In this document: one piece after another, positions 45,826 to 53,814 of the stretch
Layout: each line of letters opens with the position of its first letter
How positions within the stretch are numbered: position 1 is the stretch's first letter
Source: an uncultured Gemmata sp.
GTDB lineage: Bacteria; Planctomycetota; Planctomycetia; Gemmatales; Gemmataceae
Assembly: GCA_937924775.1 (NCBI GenBank)
Contig: CALDUT010000001.1
Location: 124,001 to 188,000, forward strand
Length of the DNA: 64,000 nucleotides
Direction of reading: 5' to 3'
Notes under the pieces: generated by a model
What the model saw: only the letters and a program-made list of their open reading frames with translations
Databases searched by the model: none
What the model was told of the DNA's origin: nothing
Position numbers and translations under genes: made by a program

Positions 45826-46479
45826 TTAATTCACACTGAAAGGCGGGGGGAAGGGCCGCTCGGCGCGGGCGGCGGACACCCGCAGGGTATCGATGATCAT
45901 TTCCGCCCGGCGTTCGACCTGCGCTTCGGCCAACAACGCTTGCTTCAACTCGACCGGCAACGGTAAAGCGTAACCCAGAATATCGCACACTTCCCCCAAG
46001 GGCGTATCGCCCTCGAACAATTCGAGCAACTGCTGCCGGGCAGGCGAATTCTCGGCAAAACGCGGCAACACCACCGCGGCCAAATCCCGCCGCCAGCGGG
46101 TCAGTTCGGCCAGGTCCGCGGCGGTTGTCTCAACCAGTGGTTCCACACGGGCCATCCGATACAGACGATCCGACGGCACTTCTTCCACGATGCGGACGCG
46201 CTGCAAGCCGCGGAGCCGCAAATTGTAGCGGCCATCCGGAAATTGCTCGTGCCAGATGATTTCACCCAGACAGGCCACGTCTTCAATTTCCGGCTCACTT
46301 GTGGGAGATTCGGCCGACAACCGCAACATGACAATGGCGATCCGCTGATCGGTGGCCAGAGCATCGGCGGTCATTTGTCGGTAGCGAGTTTCAAAGATGT
46401 GTAAACCCTGAATGACGCGCGGAAACAGCACCAGATTGGGGAGAGGGAACAATCGCACGATCGTGGGTGAGTCGCTCAT
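45826..46479 (-). CDS. LON N-terminal (substrate-binding) domain protein
   Basis: 217 residues, standalone LON-N domain without ATPase or protease parts. The pattern VRLFPLPNLVLFPRVIQGLHIFE, ETRYRQM, and the LRGLQRVRIVEE region match LON substrate-binding domain proteins. Role is unknown; it may bind misfolded protein or act as an adaptor. It is the last gene of an overlapping four-gene operon; its ATG overlaps the TGA of the PilB-N-like gene. Confidence 0.9.
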   Translation of the reverse strand: MSDSPTIVRLFPLPNLVLFPRVIQGLHIFETRYRQMTADALATDQRIAIVMLRLSAESPTSEPEIEDVACLGEIIWHEQFPDGRYNLRLRGLQRVRIVEEVPSDRLYRMARVEPLVETTAADLAELTRWRRDLAAVVLPRFAENSPARQQLLELFEGDTPLGEVCDILGYALPLPVELKQALLAEAQVERRAEMIIDTLRVSAARAERPFPPPFSVN

Positions 46480-47012
46480 GGGGCACTTTCGGTGGAAGGC
46501 CGATCCTCGGTCAACAGCGTTTCGGAATCGGTGACCGCCTCCTCCGCCGCCAATCGGGCGGCATAGGCCGCGAGGGCTTCCCCTGCAGGGGAAGCCAGTT
46601 CTTCCGCCCCGTCGATATCGAAGCGGATAAAGCCGAACGGTTCACGCGGGTCGATCCGTACCACCAGATCCAACCATTGGCCGGCCAGTTGGTAGGTCAA
46701 CCAGCCCACCTCGAGCGGTTCGTAGCGTGCACCGGGTACCCCGGCGAGAACGGTCACTTCCGGACGCTCGGGCTGCACCAGGCGGGCGACCGCGCGTACG
46801 GTATCTTTCAGCTGGGGGTAAATCGTCTCCGGCGGCGGAGCCAATTCCCAATCCCGGCCGTTGACCCGATAGTACAGCAAGCCCCCGCTTTCGCCAAAGC
46901 GGATTTCCAGTCGGGTGGCCTGGTCGCGGAAGGCATTCAACAGAATCACATGGAGGAACCGGCGGGCATCCGGTTCGGCAAGCAGTTGTTCGGCAGATTC
47001 GTAGCTTAGCAA
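46476..47012 (-). CDS. Protein resembling the N-terminal domain of PilB/GspE ATPases
   Basis: 178 residues. The segment RFLHVILLNAFRDQATRLEIRF (above the 20-residue limit if given whole; key residues RFL, LNAF, TRLEIRF) and YYRVNGRDWELAPPP echo the start of the PilB/GspE catalytic region (DIHIEP ... YRVDG ... PP). No Walker A or B box follows, so it is not an ATPase. It is probably a degenerate or adaptor version. Start is TTG 47012 with AAAGGA nine bases upstream, overlapping the preceding gene. No other in-frame start is available early on. Confidence 0.7.
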   Translation of the reverse strand: MLSYESAEQLLAEPDARRFLHVILLNAFRDQATRLEIRFGESGGLLYYRVNGRDWELAPPPETIYPQLKDTVRAVARLVQPERPEVTVLAGVPGARYEPLEVGWLTYQLAGQWLDLVVRIDPREPFGFIRFDIDGAEELASPAGEALAAYAARLAAEEAVTDSETLLTEDRPSTESAP

Positions 47013-47644
47013 GTGGCATCGTCCTTTCGGTTTTCAGACCCCCAAAGTGTCTTCGGCGGTTCGTCTGGACGGGGGGCGAAGGCCTGCGGTGCCGCAACGC
47101 GCAAGACGGTCTCCAATTCGTCGAAGTCGCCGCGATTCATCATATTCTGTTGGATCACCAGTGGATGCGGGCATAGCTCGTGGTTGATGACGAGTTGTTC
47201 GTCGCCCGGGTCGGGGGCGTTTTTCCGCAAGACTTGGCGAATGGCCGTAAAGGGAATTCGCTCCGGATGTGTCGGTGGATCCGCCGTCGCCGCCGAGCGG
47301 GCCGGGGGTACTGCAGTTTCTTCGTCCGTGTTATGTTGCAAGCAACTGGGTAGGATCAACTCGGTAGTGGAAACGCGTAACAGCGGTGGTCGGAGAGTAT
47401 CACGAATCCCCAAAACGAACATGAGTCCCCCCAACAGCAAAAGAGGGATACCACAGGCTCCTAATCCACTCAGAACGATACCGACCGGGAGGTTGCCTTG
47501 TTGAATCCGTTCCCAACCGATCAGGAGAAGCTGAATCCCCACACCCCCGACGGATGCTAACGACGCGATCAAACACCCCAGGCTCCGCCACCCCATCCGG
47601 TACGGGTAGGAGCGTTCAAGAGGTATTTCGTCTTCAAACGCCAT
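47006..47644 (-). CDS. Membrane protein with PH-like domain
   Basis: 212 residues. Two helices near the N-terminus (LGCLIASLASVGGVGIQLLL and IVLSGLGACGIPLLLLGG) are followed by a soluble domain whose strand pattern (LRVSTTELILP, IPFTAIRQVL, LVINHELCPHPLVIQ, DFDELETVLR) resembles bacterial PH domains. The ATG at 47644 has GGGGGAG nine bases upstream and overlaps the sigma gene's end by 11 bases. It may be an anti-sigma-like or sensing partner of the ECF factor, but no classical anti-sigma motif is visible. Confidence 0.72.
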   Translation of the reverse strand: MAFEDEIPLERSYPYRMGWRSLGCLIASLASVGGVGIQLLLIGWERIQQGNLPVGIVLSGLGACGIPLLLLGGLMFVLGIRDTLRPPLLRVSTTELILPSCLQHNTDEETAVPPARSAATADPPTHPERIPFTAIRQVLRKNAPDPGDEQLVINHELCPHPLVIQQNMMNRGDFDELETVLRVAAPQAFAPRPDEPPKTLWGSENRKDDATC

Positions 47645-48275
47645 CGGGGCGTTCTCCCCCATCGGGCACCAGCACCATCCGCAACCGACGCAAGGCCCGC
47701 AGGTAGCGCATCGACGCCGCGGCTTCGGTCAATTGCAGGGCATGCGCCACCTCTTGGTTGGAGAGGGCTTCATGGTGCCGCATGAGGATGATTTCCCGGT
47801 CGTCGTCCGACAGCTGGTCGATCGCGGCATTGAGGCGTCGCTGTAATTCCAAACGGATCGCTTCTGAAGTCGGCGTCCGCTCGGTGTCGATGAGCTGAGC
47901 AATGAGCGAGACACTCGATTCGTCGGCCCAGGCCGGCCGGGCCATCGGTTGCTCGCGATCGACGCTGCGGCGCTGGGCCAGTCGGTGCCGCCGGTGGGTA
48001 TCGATGATGCGATCCTGGGCCAAATGCCGCAACCACAGGTGAAAGGGCATATCGGGCTTTTTCAGATACTCGGTCAGCCGTTGATTCGCTTCCACGAGAA
48101 CATCTTGGACGATGTCGGAAGCATCGACACGCCGGGCGACCGCCGGATCGAGCCGCAGGCCGATGACCTGCCGCAGCGGTTCGCGGAATTCGCCCAAAAG
48201 CTTGTCCACAGCCCCAGGTTCACCCTTGCGGGCTTCGTCGAGGAGTCGCTCGGTTTGTTCGCGGTTGGGCCACAT
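47634..48275 (-). CDS. ECF-type RNA polymerase sigma factor
   Basis: 213 residues, slightly long for an ECF. Region 2 contains DASDIVQDVLVEANQRLTEYL and the -10 recognition helix WLRHLAQDRIIDTHRRH. Region 4 contains LSDDDREIILMRHHEALSNQEVAHALQLTEAAASMRYLRALRRLR. It fits planctomycete-type ECF sigma factors. It heads a tight four-gene operon whose other members are a membrane PH-like protein, a PilB-N-like protein and a LON-domain protein. Regulated promoters are unknown. Start ATG 48275. Confidence 0.92.
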   Translation of the reverse strand: MWPNREQTERLLDEARKGEPGAVDKLLGEFREPLRQVIGLRLDPAVARRVDASDIVQDVLVEANQRLTEYLKKPDMPFHLWLRHLAQDRIIDTHRRHRLAQRRSVDREQPMARPAWADESSVSLIAQLIDTERTPTSEAIRLELQRRLNAAIDQLSDDDREIILMRHHEALSNQEVAHALQLTEAAASMRYLRALRRLRMVLVPDGGERPDGV

Positions 48276-48396
48276 ACCAATATTTTACTCACTTCTCACG
48301 CCGATTTCGCCCCACAGGGACAAGTTGTGCCATTGTGAGGGTAACGGCTCCACCAGCCACAGGGCTGTGGTCGTGGAACTATCATCCGCTTGTTGT

Positions 48397-48402
48397 TATA
48401 AT
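48397..48402 (+). promoter_or_regulatory. Candidate -10 box (TATAAT) for the HAD phosphatase gene
   Basis: Exact TATAAT 16 bases before the ATG at 48419. A three-of-six match to the -35 consensus, TGGAAC, lies at 48374-48379 with a 17-base spacer. Confidence 0.4.
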
Positions 48403-48418
48403 CGATTCCTTCTAAACC

Positions 48419-49021
48419 ATGTTTATGAGAACTTCTGAATGGACGCCCCCACCGGGAACAGCTGCTCTGATCTTCGATTGCGACGGCACTCTCGCCGATA
48501 CCATGCCCGCCCACTACCAGGCCTGGACCAGTATGCTCCGCCGCTACGGGATTCCATTTCCCGAACCGCGATTTTACGCATTGGGCGGGATGCCCACGGC
48601 GCACATCATTCGCCTTCTGGCCGACGAAGCCGGAATGGTTGTCACCGATGTCGAAGCGATGGTCCAAGAGAAAGAAGCCCTGTTTCTGGAGCATCTCAAG
48701 GGAATTCGACCGATTGAGCCGGTGCTGCGGATCGCAGCTCGCTTCCGCGGTCAGTGGCCCCTCGCCGTGGCCAGTGGCGGCTATCGCCACACGATCACAC
48801 GCACGCTGGACCATCTGCAGATTCGCGACTGGTTCGCTGCAGTCGTCACCGCGGAGGATACCCCCCGGCACAAGCCCGAACCCGATGTTTTTCTCGAAGC
48901 CGCGGCCCAGTTGCAGGTCGAACCCCGCCGCTGCGTGGTTTTTGAAGATACCGACATCGGTCTTGAAGCCGCTCGCCGCGCCGGCATGCTGGGTATCGAC
49001 ATCCGCCCCTGGCGGCGGTGA
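48419..49021 (+). CDS. HAD-family hydrolase, beta-phosphoglucomutase-like
   Basis: 200 residues. Motif I is FDCDGTLADTMPAHYQAW, followed by motif II (AVASGG), motif III Lys (HKPEPDVFLEAA) and motif IV (FEDTDIGLEAARRAG). The small alpha-helical cap fits the beta-phosphoglucomutase/YqaB subgroup, which acts on sugar phosphates. A mutase is possible but a phosphatase is equally likely. ATG 48419 is used. Confidence 0.9.
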   Translation: MFMRTSEWTPPPGTAALIFDCDGTLADTMPAHYQAWTSMLRRYGIPFPEPRFYALGGMPTAHIIRLLADEAGMVVTDVEAMVQEKEALFLEHLKGIRPIEPVLRIAARFRGQWPLAVASGGYRHTITRTLDHLQIRDWFAAVVTAEDTPRHKPEPDVFLEAAAQLQVEPRRCVVFEDTDIGLEAARRAGMLGIDIRPWRR

Positions 49022-49117
49022 ATGCCTGCTGCCGCCGGGAATTTCGACTAACCTCTTCCGTAACGCAACCAGCAGCGGTACACTCGACTCACTGGGTTCC
49101 GGTGGGGAGGGTATCCC

Positions 49118-50353
49118 ATGAGGCGCATCGGCAGTTGGATTCTCATAGCAACATTCGTGGGAGCGACTGCGACTGCCCCGGACGATGCCGTCGCCCAAGT
49201 GGAACCACCGACCCGGATCGAAACCAAAAAGCCTGATGGTTTCTCCGGACGTACCCGCGAGGGTAAAGCCCGCTTGTTGAAGGAATTTGGCGGCTCCGAA
49301 GAGGGGGAAGAAGCCGTCATGCTGGGGCTGGCGTGGCTGACGCAGCAGCAAAAGCCCGAAGGCTATTGGGAATACGACGACGGGCATTACGTGTCGTCCC
49401 GGGCCGCGGCCACGGGCATGGCCGTTTTGGCATTTCTGGGAGCCGGTCAATCGCACAAAGACGGCCGCTTCAAGCAAACCGTACAAGCGGGGCTCGATTG
49501 GATTGTGAAGAATGTCCACATGGAACAAGGCCCCAATAACGGCAAGATCAATACAATCAGATATATGTATTGCCAAGGCATCGCGACGTTGGCCCTGTGC
49601 GAAGCCTACGGCATGACTGGTGACCCGGCCCTCAAAAAATCGGCCCAGGCCGCGATTGATTACATCCAACGGGCCCAGGGAGCTAATGGCAGTTGGGGAT
49701 ACTATGCCGGGCAGGAAAGCGATACCTCGATCGTCGGTTGGCAGATTCAAGCTCTCCATGCGGCGATGTTAACGCAAGACCTGGTCGTGGACCGCAAAGT
49801 GATCGAACGCGCCCTGGCATTTCTCGATTCGGTCAGCTCCGATCGCTACAAATCCACCTACGGCTATCGCTGGCCCCCCGGACAACACGCCACCTCCTGT
49901 ACCGCGATTGGGCTGCTCTGCCGGTACTATGTGGATGGGTGGCGTCGCGAACACCGCGGCTTTGCCGAGGGTTCCCAAGGGTTGATGAAACGTGCCCCCA
50001 CCCCGGCCGATCGCAACAATATCGACCTCTACTACCTCTATTACGCCACCCAAGTGGTCCGCTTCTATGGTGGCGAAGAATGGAAGATCTGGAACGAAGG
50101 ACCCCTCGGCCCCGACGGGAAACGCCGCGGGGGGCTGCCGGAATTGCTCCTGAGCGTGCAAGACCGCACCCCGGCTCACCGCGGTAGTTGGCCGGCGCAG
50201 ATTGATTGGAAAAACGGGCAAGGCTTTGGTCGCAATTGCGGCCGGCTGGGCACCACCTGCATGTGTCTTCTGACACTGGAAGTCTACTACCGCTATCTCC
50301 CGGAAGAGAGTACGGCCGACCCACGCAAACCCGAAAAGCCAGACAAACCTTAA
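49118..50353 (+). CDS. Secreted prenyltransferase/squalene-oxidase-repeat protein
   Basis: 411 residues. The signal peptide (about 1-27) is followed by alpha/alpha-toroid repeats: YWEYDDGHYVSSRAAATGMAV, YIQRAQGANGSWGYY, and TYGYRWPPGQHATSCTAIGL. The fold matches squalene cyclase/prenyltransferase barrels. No DxDD or other clear catalytic acid motif is visible, so it is probably a noncatalytic, planctomycete-type secreted member. GGAGG is 7 bases before the ATG. Confidence 0.87.
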   Translation: MRRIGSWILIATFVGATATAPDDAVAQVEPPTRIETKKPDGFSGRTREGKARLLKEFGGSEEGEEAVMLGLAWLTQQQKPEGYWEYDDGHYVSSRAAATGMAVLAFLGAGQSHKDGRFKQTVQAGLDWIVKNVHMEQGPNNGKINTIRYMYCQGIATLALCEAYGMTGDPALKKSAQAAIDYIQRAQGANGSWGYYAGQESDTSIVGWQIQALHAAMLTQDLVVDRKVIERALAFLDSVSSDRYKSTYGYRWPPGQHATSCTAIGLLCRYYVDGWRREHRGFAEGSQGLMKRAPTPADRNNIDLYYLYYATQVVRFYGGEEWKIWNEGPLGPDGKRRGGLPELLLSVQDRTPAHRGSWPAQIDWKNGQGFGRNCGRLGTTCMCLLTLEVYYRYLPEESTADPRKPEKPDKP

Positions 50354-50359
50354 GCGATC

Positions 50360-50492
50360 GCGGTTTCACACTAAAGCCGGCAATAACCGAAGTAAGCCAA
50401 GAGCGGTTTCACACCGGAGAGGCCGCATTCCAGACTTTCCCACACCCCGGCTAGCCCATCGAGGCCAACTCCGAAGAAGCCGCATTCCAGAC
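50360..50492. repeat. Short imperfect direct repeats in the gap before the GT39 gene
   Basis: GCGGTTTCACAC occurs at 50360-50371 and 50403-50414. GCCGCATTCCAGAC occurs at 50422-50435 and 50479-50492 with similar flanks (about 57 bases apart). No gene explains them. Confidence 0.6.
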
Positions 50493-50569
50493 CGTCCCAC
50501 ACCACCCCAGGGTGGACAGGAAATCGGACCCACTAAACGGCCCAGAATGGCCGGGCGGCTCAGTTTCTG

Positions 50570-50599
50570 TTGACCCCACCGCGCTTCTTATGCGATAAC
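50570..50599 (+). promoter_or_regulatory. Candidate promoter for the GT39 gene
   Basis: TTGACC (50570-50575), an 18-base spacer and GATAAC (50594-50599, four of six matches to TATAAT), about 30 bases before the ATG at 50629. Confidence 0.35.
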
Positions 50600-50628
50600 G
50601 CTTCACCTGTAAACGTAAGGGTGAAGCG

Positions 50629-52356
50629 ATGGCAACGCTTGAATTCCACAGCCCCCTGGCGTGGGTCCGATTTCTCTTCCGCGAGGTACTGTTTTCCGGC
50701 CCTCTGGCCACCGATACGCAGATCCGCCTCTCATCACTTTTCCTCGTTCTGGTTCTGCCCGGCGTGCTCCTGTATCCCACACGATCGTTCCACTTATTGG
50801 AACCCGATGAAGGGCGTTATGCGCAGATTCCCAAGGAGATGCTTGAAACCGGTTCATGGATTGTCCCAACTTTGCAAGGGGAAGCGTACCTCGACAAGCC
50901 GCCACTCCTGTATTGGCTTGTAGCGCTCAGTTACAAAGTGTTCGGAGTTTCTGCAGAAGCAGCCCGGCTGGTTCCGGCGTTGTGCGTGCATCTGACGATT
51001 CTGGCCGTGTACCTGATCGGTCGCCAAAGCCTGGGCGAGCGGGCCGCGATGTGGGCCGCCCTGCTGCTGACCGTCGCTCCGGGATATGTCAGTGTCGCTC
51101 GGCTGATCCTTCTTGATGGCTTACTGACCCTATGCGTGACGGTCTCGGTGTTGTGCGGCTTTGAAGCAGTCCGCACTGGGACATTCCGGCCGATGTGGTG
51201 GCTGGCCGCGGCGTTGGCTTCAGGTTTCGGCTTTCTTACGAAAGGTCCGATCTCGGAAGTGCTACTGTTTGTTCCCCTGTGGGTGTTCGCGTACTTGGCC
51301 GCGGGCGAAAAGTCGGTCGGGTCGGCGTCCCTGTCCAAAAACTGGGCAGAGCCTTCGGGTCCTCCGATCAAGAATAACCCTGCCGAGGCGGCGCATTCAA
51401 CCACAGAGAGTTCGCCCACAAGCTTGATCAGAAATTGGTCAGCCCATCTGCCCGCGAATCCCCCGCTGGTGTGGTATGGGATTTTCTTCGCGGTCGTGTT
51501 GGCGGTGAATTTGCCGTGGTATGTCGCGATCTATCTCGATCAACCGCACTTTTTGAAGTACTTCTTTTGGGAACACAACGTGTTGCGGTTCCTTCAGCCA
51601 TTCGACCATTTGCAACCAGTGTGGTACTACGCCCCGATTCTGGCGGGCGGATTGCTCCCGGGCACGATCTTTTTAGCGGTATACCTGTGGCAACTGATAC
51701 GGGGGGAACTGTCGGTGCGCCCATCGCTAGCGGGAGGATTCTGGTTGCTGGCCGGGGGCTGGTGTATGGTCTTCTTCAGTTGTTCGGGAAGCAAACTGCC
51801 GACGTATATCTTGCCGGCGTATCCGTTTTTGTGCTTAGCGATGGGGGAATTCATCGCACGCACGCGGTGGAATCGGGCTTTCGGCACGCGAGTGCTGATC
51901 GGTGCCATGGCTGCGATCGTTGGTTTTGTTCACTTTGTAGCCATTCCGTGGTATGCTCAGGAGCGGTCGCCGGTGGGGCAACCGGAATTGGTCGAACGCT
52001 ATGTCGGGAACCCGAACGTGGCCGTGGTGTGTTTCCCCCGTAATTGCGATTCGGTCGCGTTCTATTACAACCGTTGCGATTTGAAGAGTATCCGCACTAA
52101 GAATATCAATCAGTTGATGGTCGATTGCCACCACCGGCCGCAAACGGTGATTTTATTCACCCATCGCGATTCGCTGACGGGCTTCAAAAATACATTACCG
52201 CCCAGTCTGAAAATCGTGGAAACAACGACCCTGAAACGCCAAGGGCGTGGAACCCTTTTGGATAAGCTCACCGGCTCCACGCCGTGGGGGCTGTGCGATA
52301 TCGCAGTTGTGGTGCCGCTCTATCAAGTTCCGCCACCACCCGATGGAGCCGAATAA
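50629..52356 (+). CDS. GT39-family membrane glycosyltransferase (ArnT/PMT-like)
   Basis: 575 residues. LEPDEGRYAQIPKEMLETG (the GT-C Asp-Glu motif in the first periplasmic loop) is followed by LDKPPLLYWLVAL, then about ten membrane helices. Members move sugars such as Ara4N or mannose from polyprenyl phosphates to lipids or proteins. The hydrophilic tail (about 440-575) resembles the soluble part of ArnT relatives. GTAAGGGTG precedes the ATG. It is convergent with the neighbouring glycan cluster, suggesting a shared theme. Confidence 0.9.
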   Translation: MATLEFHSPLAWVRFLFREVLFSGPLATDTQIRLSSLFLVLVLPGVLLYPTRSFHLLEPDEGRYAQIPKEMLETGSWIVPTLQGEAYLDKPPLLYWLVALSYKVFGVSAEAARLVPALCVHLTILAVYLIGRQSLGERAAMWAALLLTVAPGYVSVARLILLDGLLTLCVTVSVLCGFEAVRTGTFRPMWWLAAALASGFGFLTKGPISEVLLFVPLWVFAYLAAGEKSVGSASLSKNWAEPSGPPIKNNPAEAAHSTTESSPTSLIRNWSAHLPANPPLVWYGIFFAVVLAVNLPWYVAIYLDQPHFLKYFFWEHNVLRFLQPFDHLQPVWYYAPILAGGLLPGTIFLAVYLWQLIRGELSVRPSLAGGFWLLAGGWCMVFFSCSGSKLPTYILPAYPFLCLAMGEFIARTRWNRAFGTRVLIGAMAAIVGFVHFVAIPWYAQERSPVGQPELVERYVGNPNVAVVCFPRNCDSVAFYYNRCDLKSIRTKNINQLMVDCHHRPQTVILFTHRDSLTGFKNTLPPSLKIVETTTLKRQGRGTLLDKLTGSTPWGLCDIAVVVPLYQVPPPPDGAE

Positions 52357-52414
52357 ACCCGGGCTGGCCAGCGGCCAGCGGGCTTGATGTCACAGCCCCC
52401 TTACCTCCCTGACG

Positions 52415-52434
52415 CACTCTCCCCGAGTGTTTTT
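52415..52434 (+). terminator. Intrinsic terminator of the GT39 gene
   Basis: Stem CACTC/GAGTG (52415-52419, 52425-52429), loop TCCCC, followed by TTTTT. A 7-bp stem GCTGGCC/GGCCAGC (52363-52379) lies just after the stop codon. Confidence 0.5.
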
Positions 52435-52474
52435 CCATCCTCCGAGCGTTTTTTTCGCAATGCGAGAAGCCACG

Positions 52475-53746
52475 TTAAGCTGCCGCTCGCCCGGCGGCGA
52501 CGTAAACAATCGCCGGATGGTGGGCAAAACCCGCGGCGAGGAAATGGGTGGGATCGATAAGACGCGGTTGGTTCATGGCGTGTTGAACCTGAGCGGGCGT
52601 CAGTTCCCGATACTGGGGCCACGGTGTCGCGAGTACGCCAAGATCGGCCCCGGTGAGAGCTTCGACGGCGCTAAAAGCCAGTTCCACCCCTTCCAACTCC
52701 GCGGGGAGCTGGCGAATCGCCGGATCGTGAGCTCGGACCTTCACCCCACGCGTCAGTAGCCAGTGGCACAATTCCACCGAACTGGAACGGCGGAGCGTAT
52801 CGGTCCCAGGTTTGTAGGTCAGCCCCAGAACAGCAACCGTCGAACCAGGCGGCACATCGGCCAACTGCTCGCGGAGCCAGCGTTTCTGGCATTCATTACT
52901 GTCCCAAACCCCGCGGAAGAGAGGGGCCGGGCGGTGGTGCCGTTCGGCCAATTCCAACAGAAAGCCGATGTCGCGGGCTAGGGTGCCGCCGGCAAAGGCA
53001 GCCCCCGGCGACAGATACGCCCGGGGCCCGATCCGCTGCTCACTTTTGAGGCCACGTTCCACTTCCTTGGCATCGGCACCGACCACTTCACACAGCCGGG
53101 CCAGTTCATTGATGAACGCCACGGAGGTGGCGAGGAAGGCATTGACCGCGTGTTTGGTCATTTCCGCAGAAGCCACCGACATCCACACCCGCTCGCCGCC
53201 GAAGGGAGCGAAGAGTTGAGTCAGCGTGTCCCGATCACGCGGATCGCAGCCAATCACAATCCGATCGGGGCAGCGGAAACAGTTTAGGGCTTGCCCCAAG
53301 CGGAGGTTTTCCGGCGAACAGGCCACCCGAACCCCCCGGAGTTGCCAATCGGTAGCCAGCTGAAGTCCAAACCCCACAGGAACTTGCGACGAAATTAGCA
53401 CCAGTTGCCCAGGGCGAAGCCAAGGGGCGATGGCGTCGAGGCGGTCGCGGACCCACGCCACGTCGGCCCGGTCGTTCTCATCCACCGGGGTATCGAAACA
53501 CACCCAAATCACCTCGGCGGTAGGAATGGCTACAGCTGGATCGGTGGTGAAACGCAACCGCCCGGCTTTCTGCTGTTCAGCGATCAACGCCGTTAGCCCC
53601 GGTTCGTCCACCGGCGGCTTATTGGCCACCAGATCGGCAATGGTCCGCAGCTCCGGATCGAGGCCGATGACATTATGACCGCCTTCGGCCAGACAAGCGG
53701 CCGTCACGCTGCCGAGGTGCCACAGCCCATACACGGTTACATGCAT
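52475..53746 (-). CDS. UDP-glucose/GDP-mannose dehydrogenase family protein, catalytic Cys replaced
   Basis: 423 residues. The Rossmann start MHVTVYGLWHLGSV, the helix containing Lys198 and Asn202 (SAEMTKHAVNAFLA) and the FAGGTLARDI segment match UGD/GMD enzymes. In this segment the nucleophilic Cys of the usual GGSCFPKD is replaced by Thr255, confirmed in the DNA as ACC. Without Cys the two-step oxidation to an acid is unlikely, so activity may be a single oxidation, an altered mechanism or none. It is the last gene of the minus-strand glycan cluster. Confidence 0.9.
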   Translation of the reverse strand: MHVTVYGLWHLGSVTAACLAEGGHNVIGLDPELRTIADLVANKPPVDEPGLTALIAEQQKAGRLRFTTDPAVAIPTAEVIWVCFDTPVDENDRADVAWVRDRLDAIAPWLRPGQLVLISSQVPVGFGLQLATDWQLRGVRVACSPENLRLGQALNCFRCPDRIVIGCDPRDRDTLTQLFAPFGGERVWMSVASAEMTKHAVNAFLATSVAFINELARLCEVVGADAKEVERGLKSEQRIGPRAYLSPGAAFAGGTLARDIGFLLELAERHHRPAPLFRGVWDSNECQKRWLREQLADVPPGSTVAVLGLTYKPGTDTLRRSSSVELCHWLLTRGVKVRAHDPAIRQLPAELEGVELAFSAVEALTGADLGVLATPWPQYRELTPAQVQHAMNQPRLIDPTHFLAAGFAHHPAIVYVAAGRAAA

Positions 53747-53814
53747 CGGTTCCTATCCTCGTGCTGGCGAAAAGCGGAGGGAGTCGTCCTCTCTGGGGCC
53801 GCGGCTGGGAGCGA

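Noticed and set aside
48296-49759. 487-codon open frame antisense to the HAD and prenyltransferase-repeat genes
   Set aside because: It overlaps two well-supported genes, has no family motif and a low-complexity composition; typical GC-rich shadow frame.
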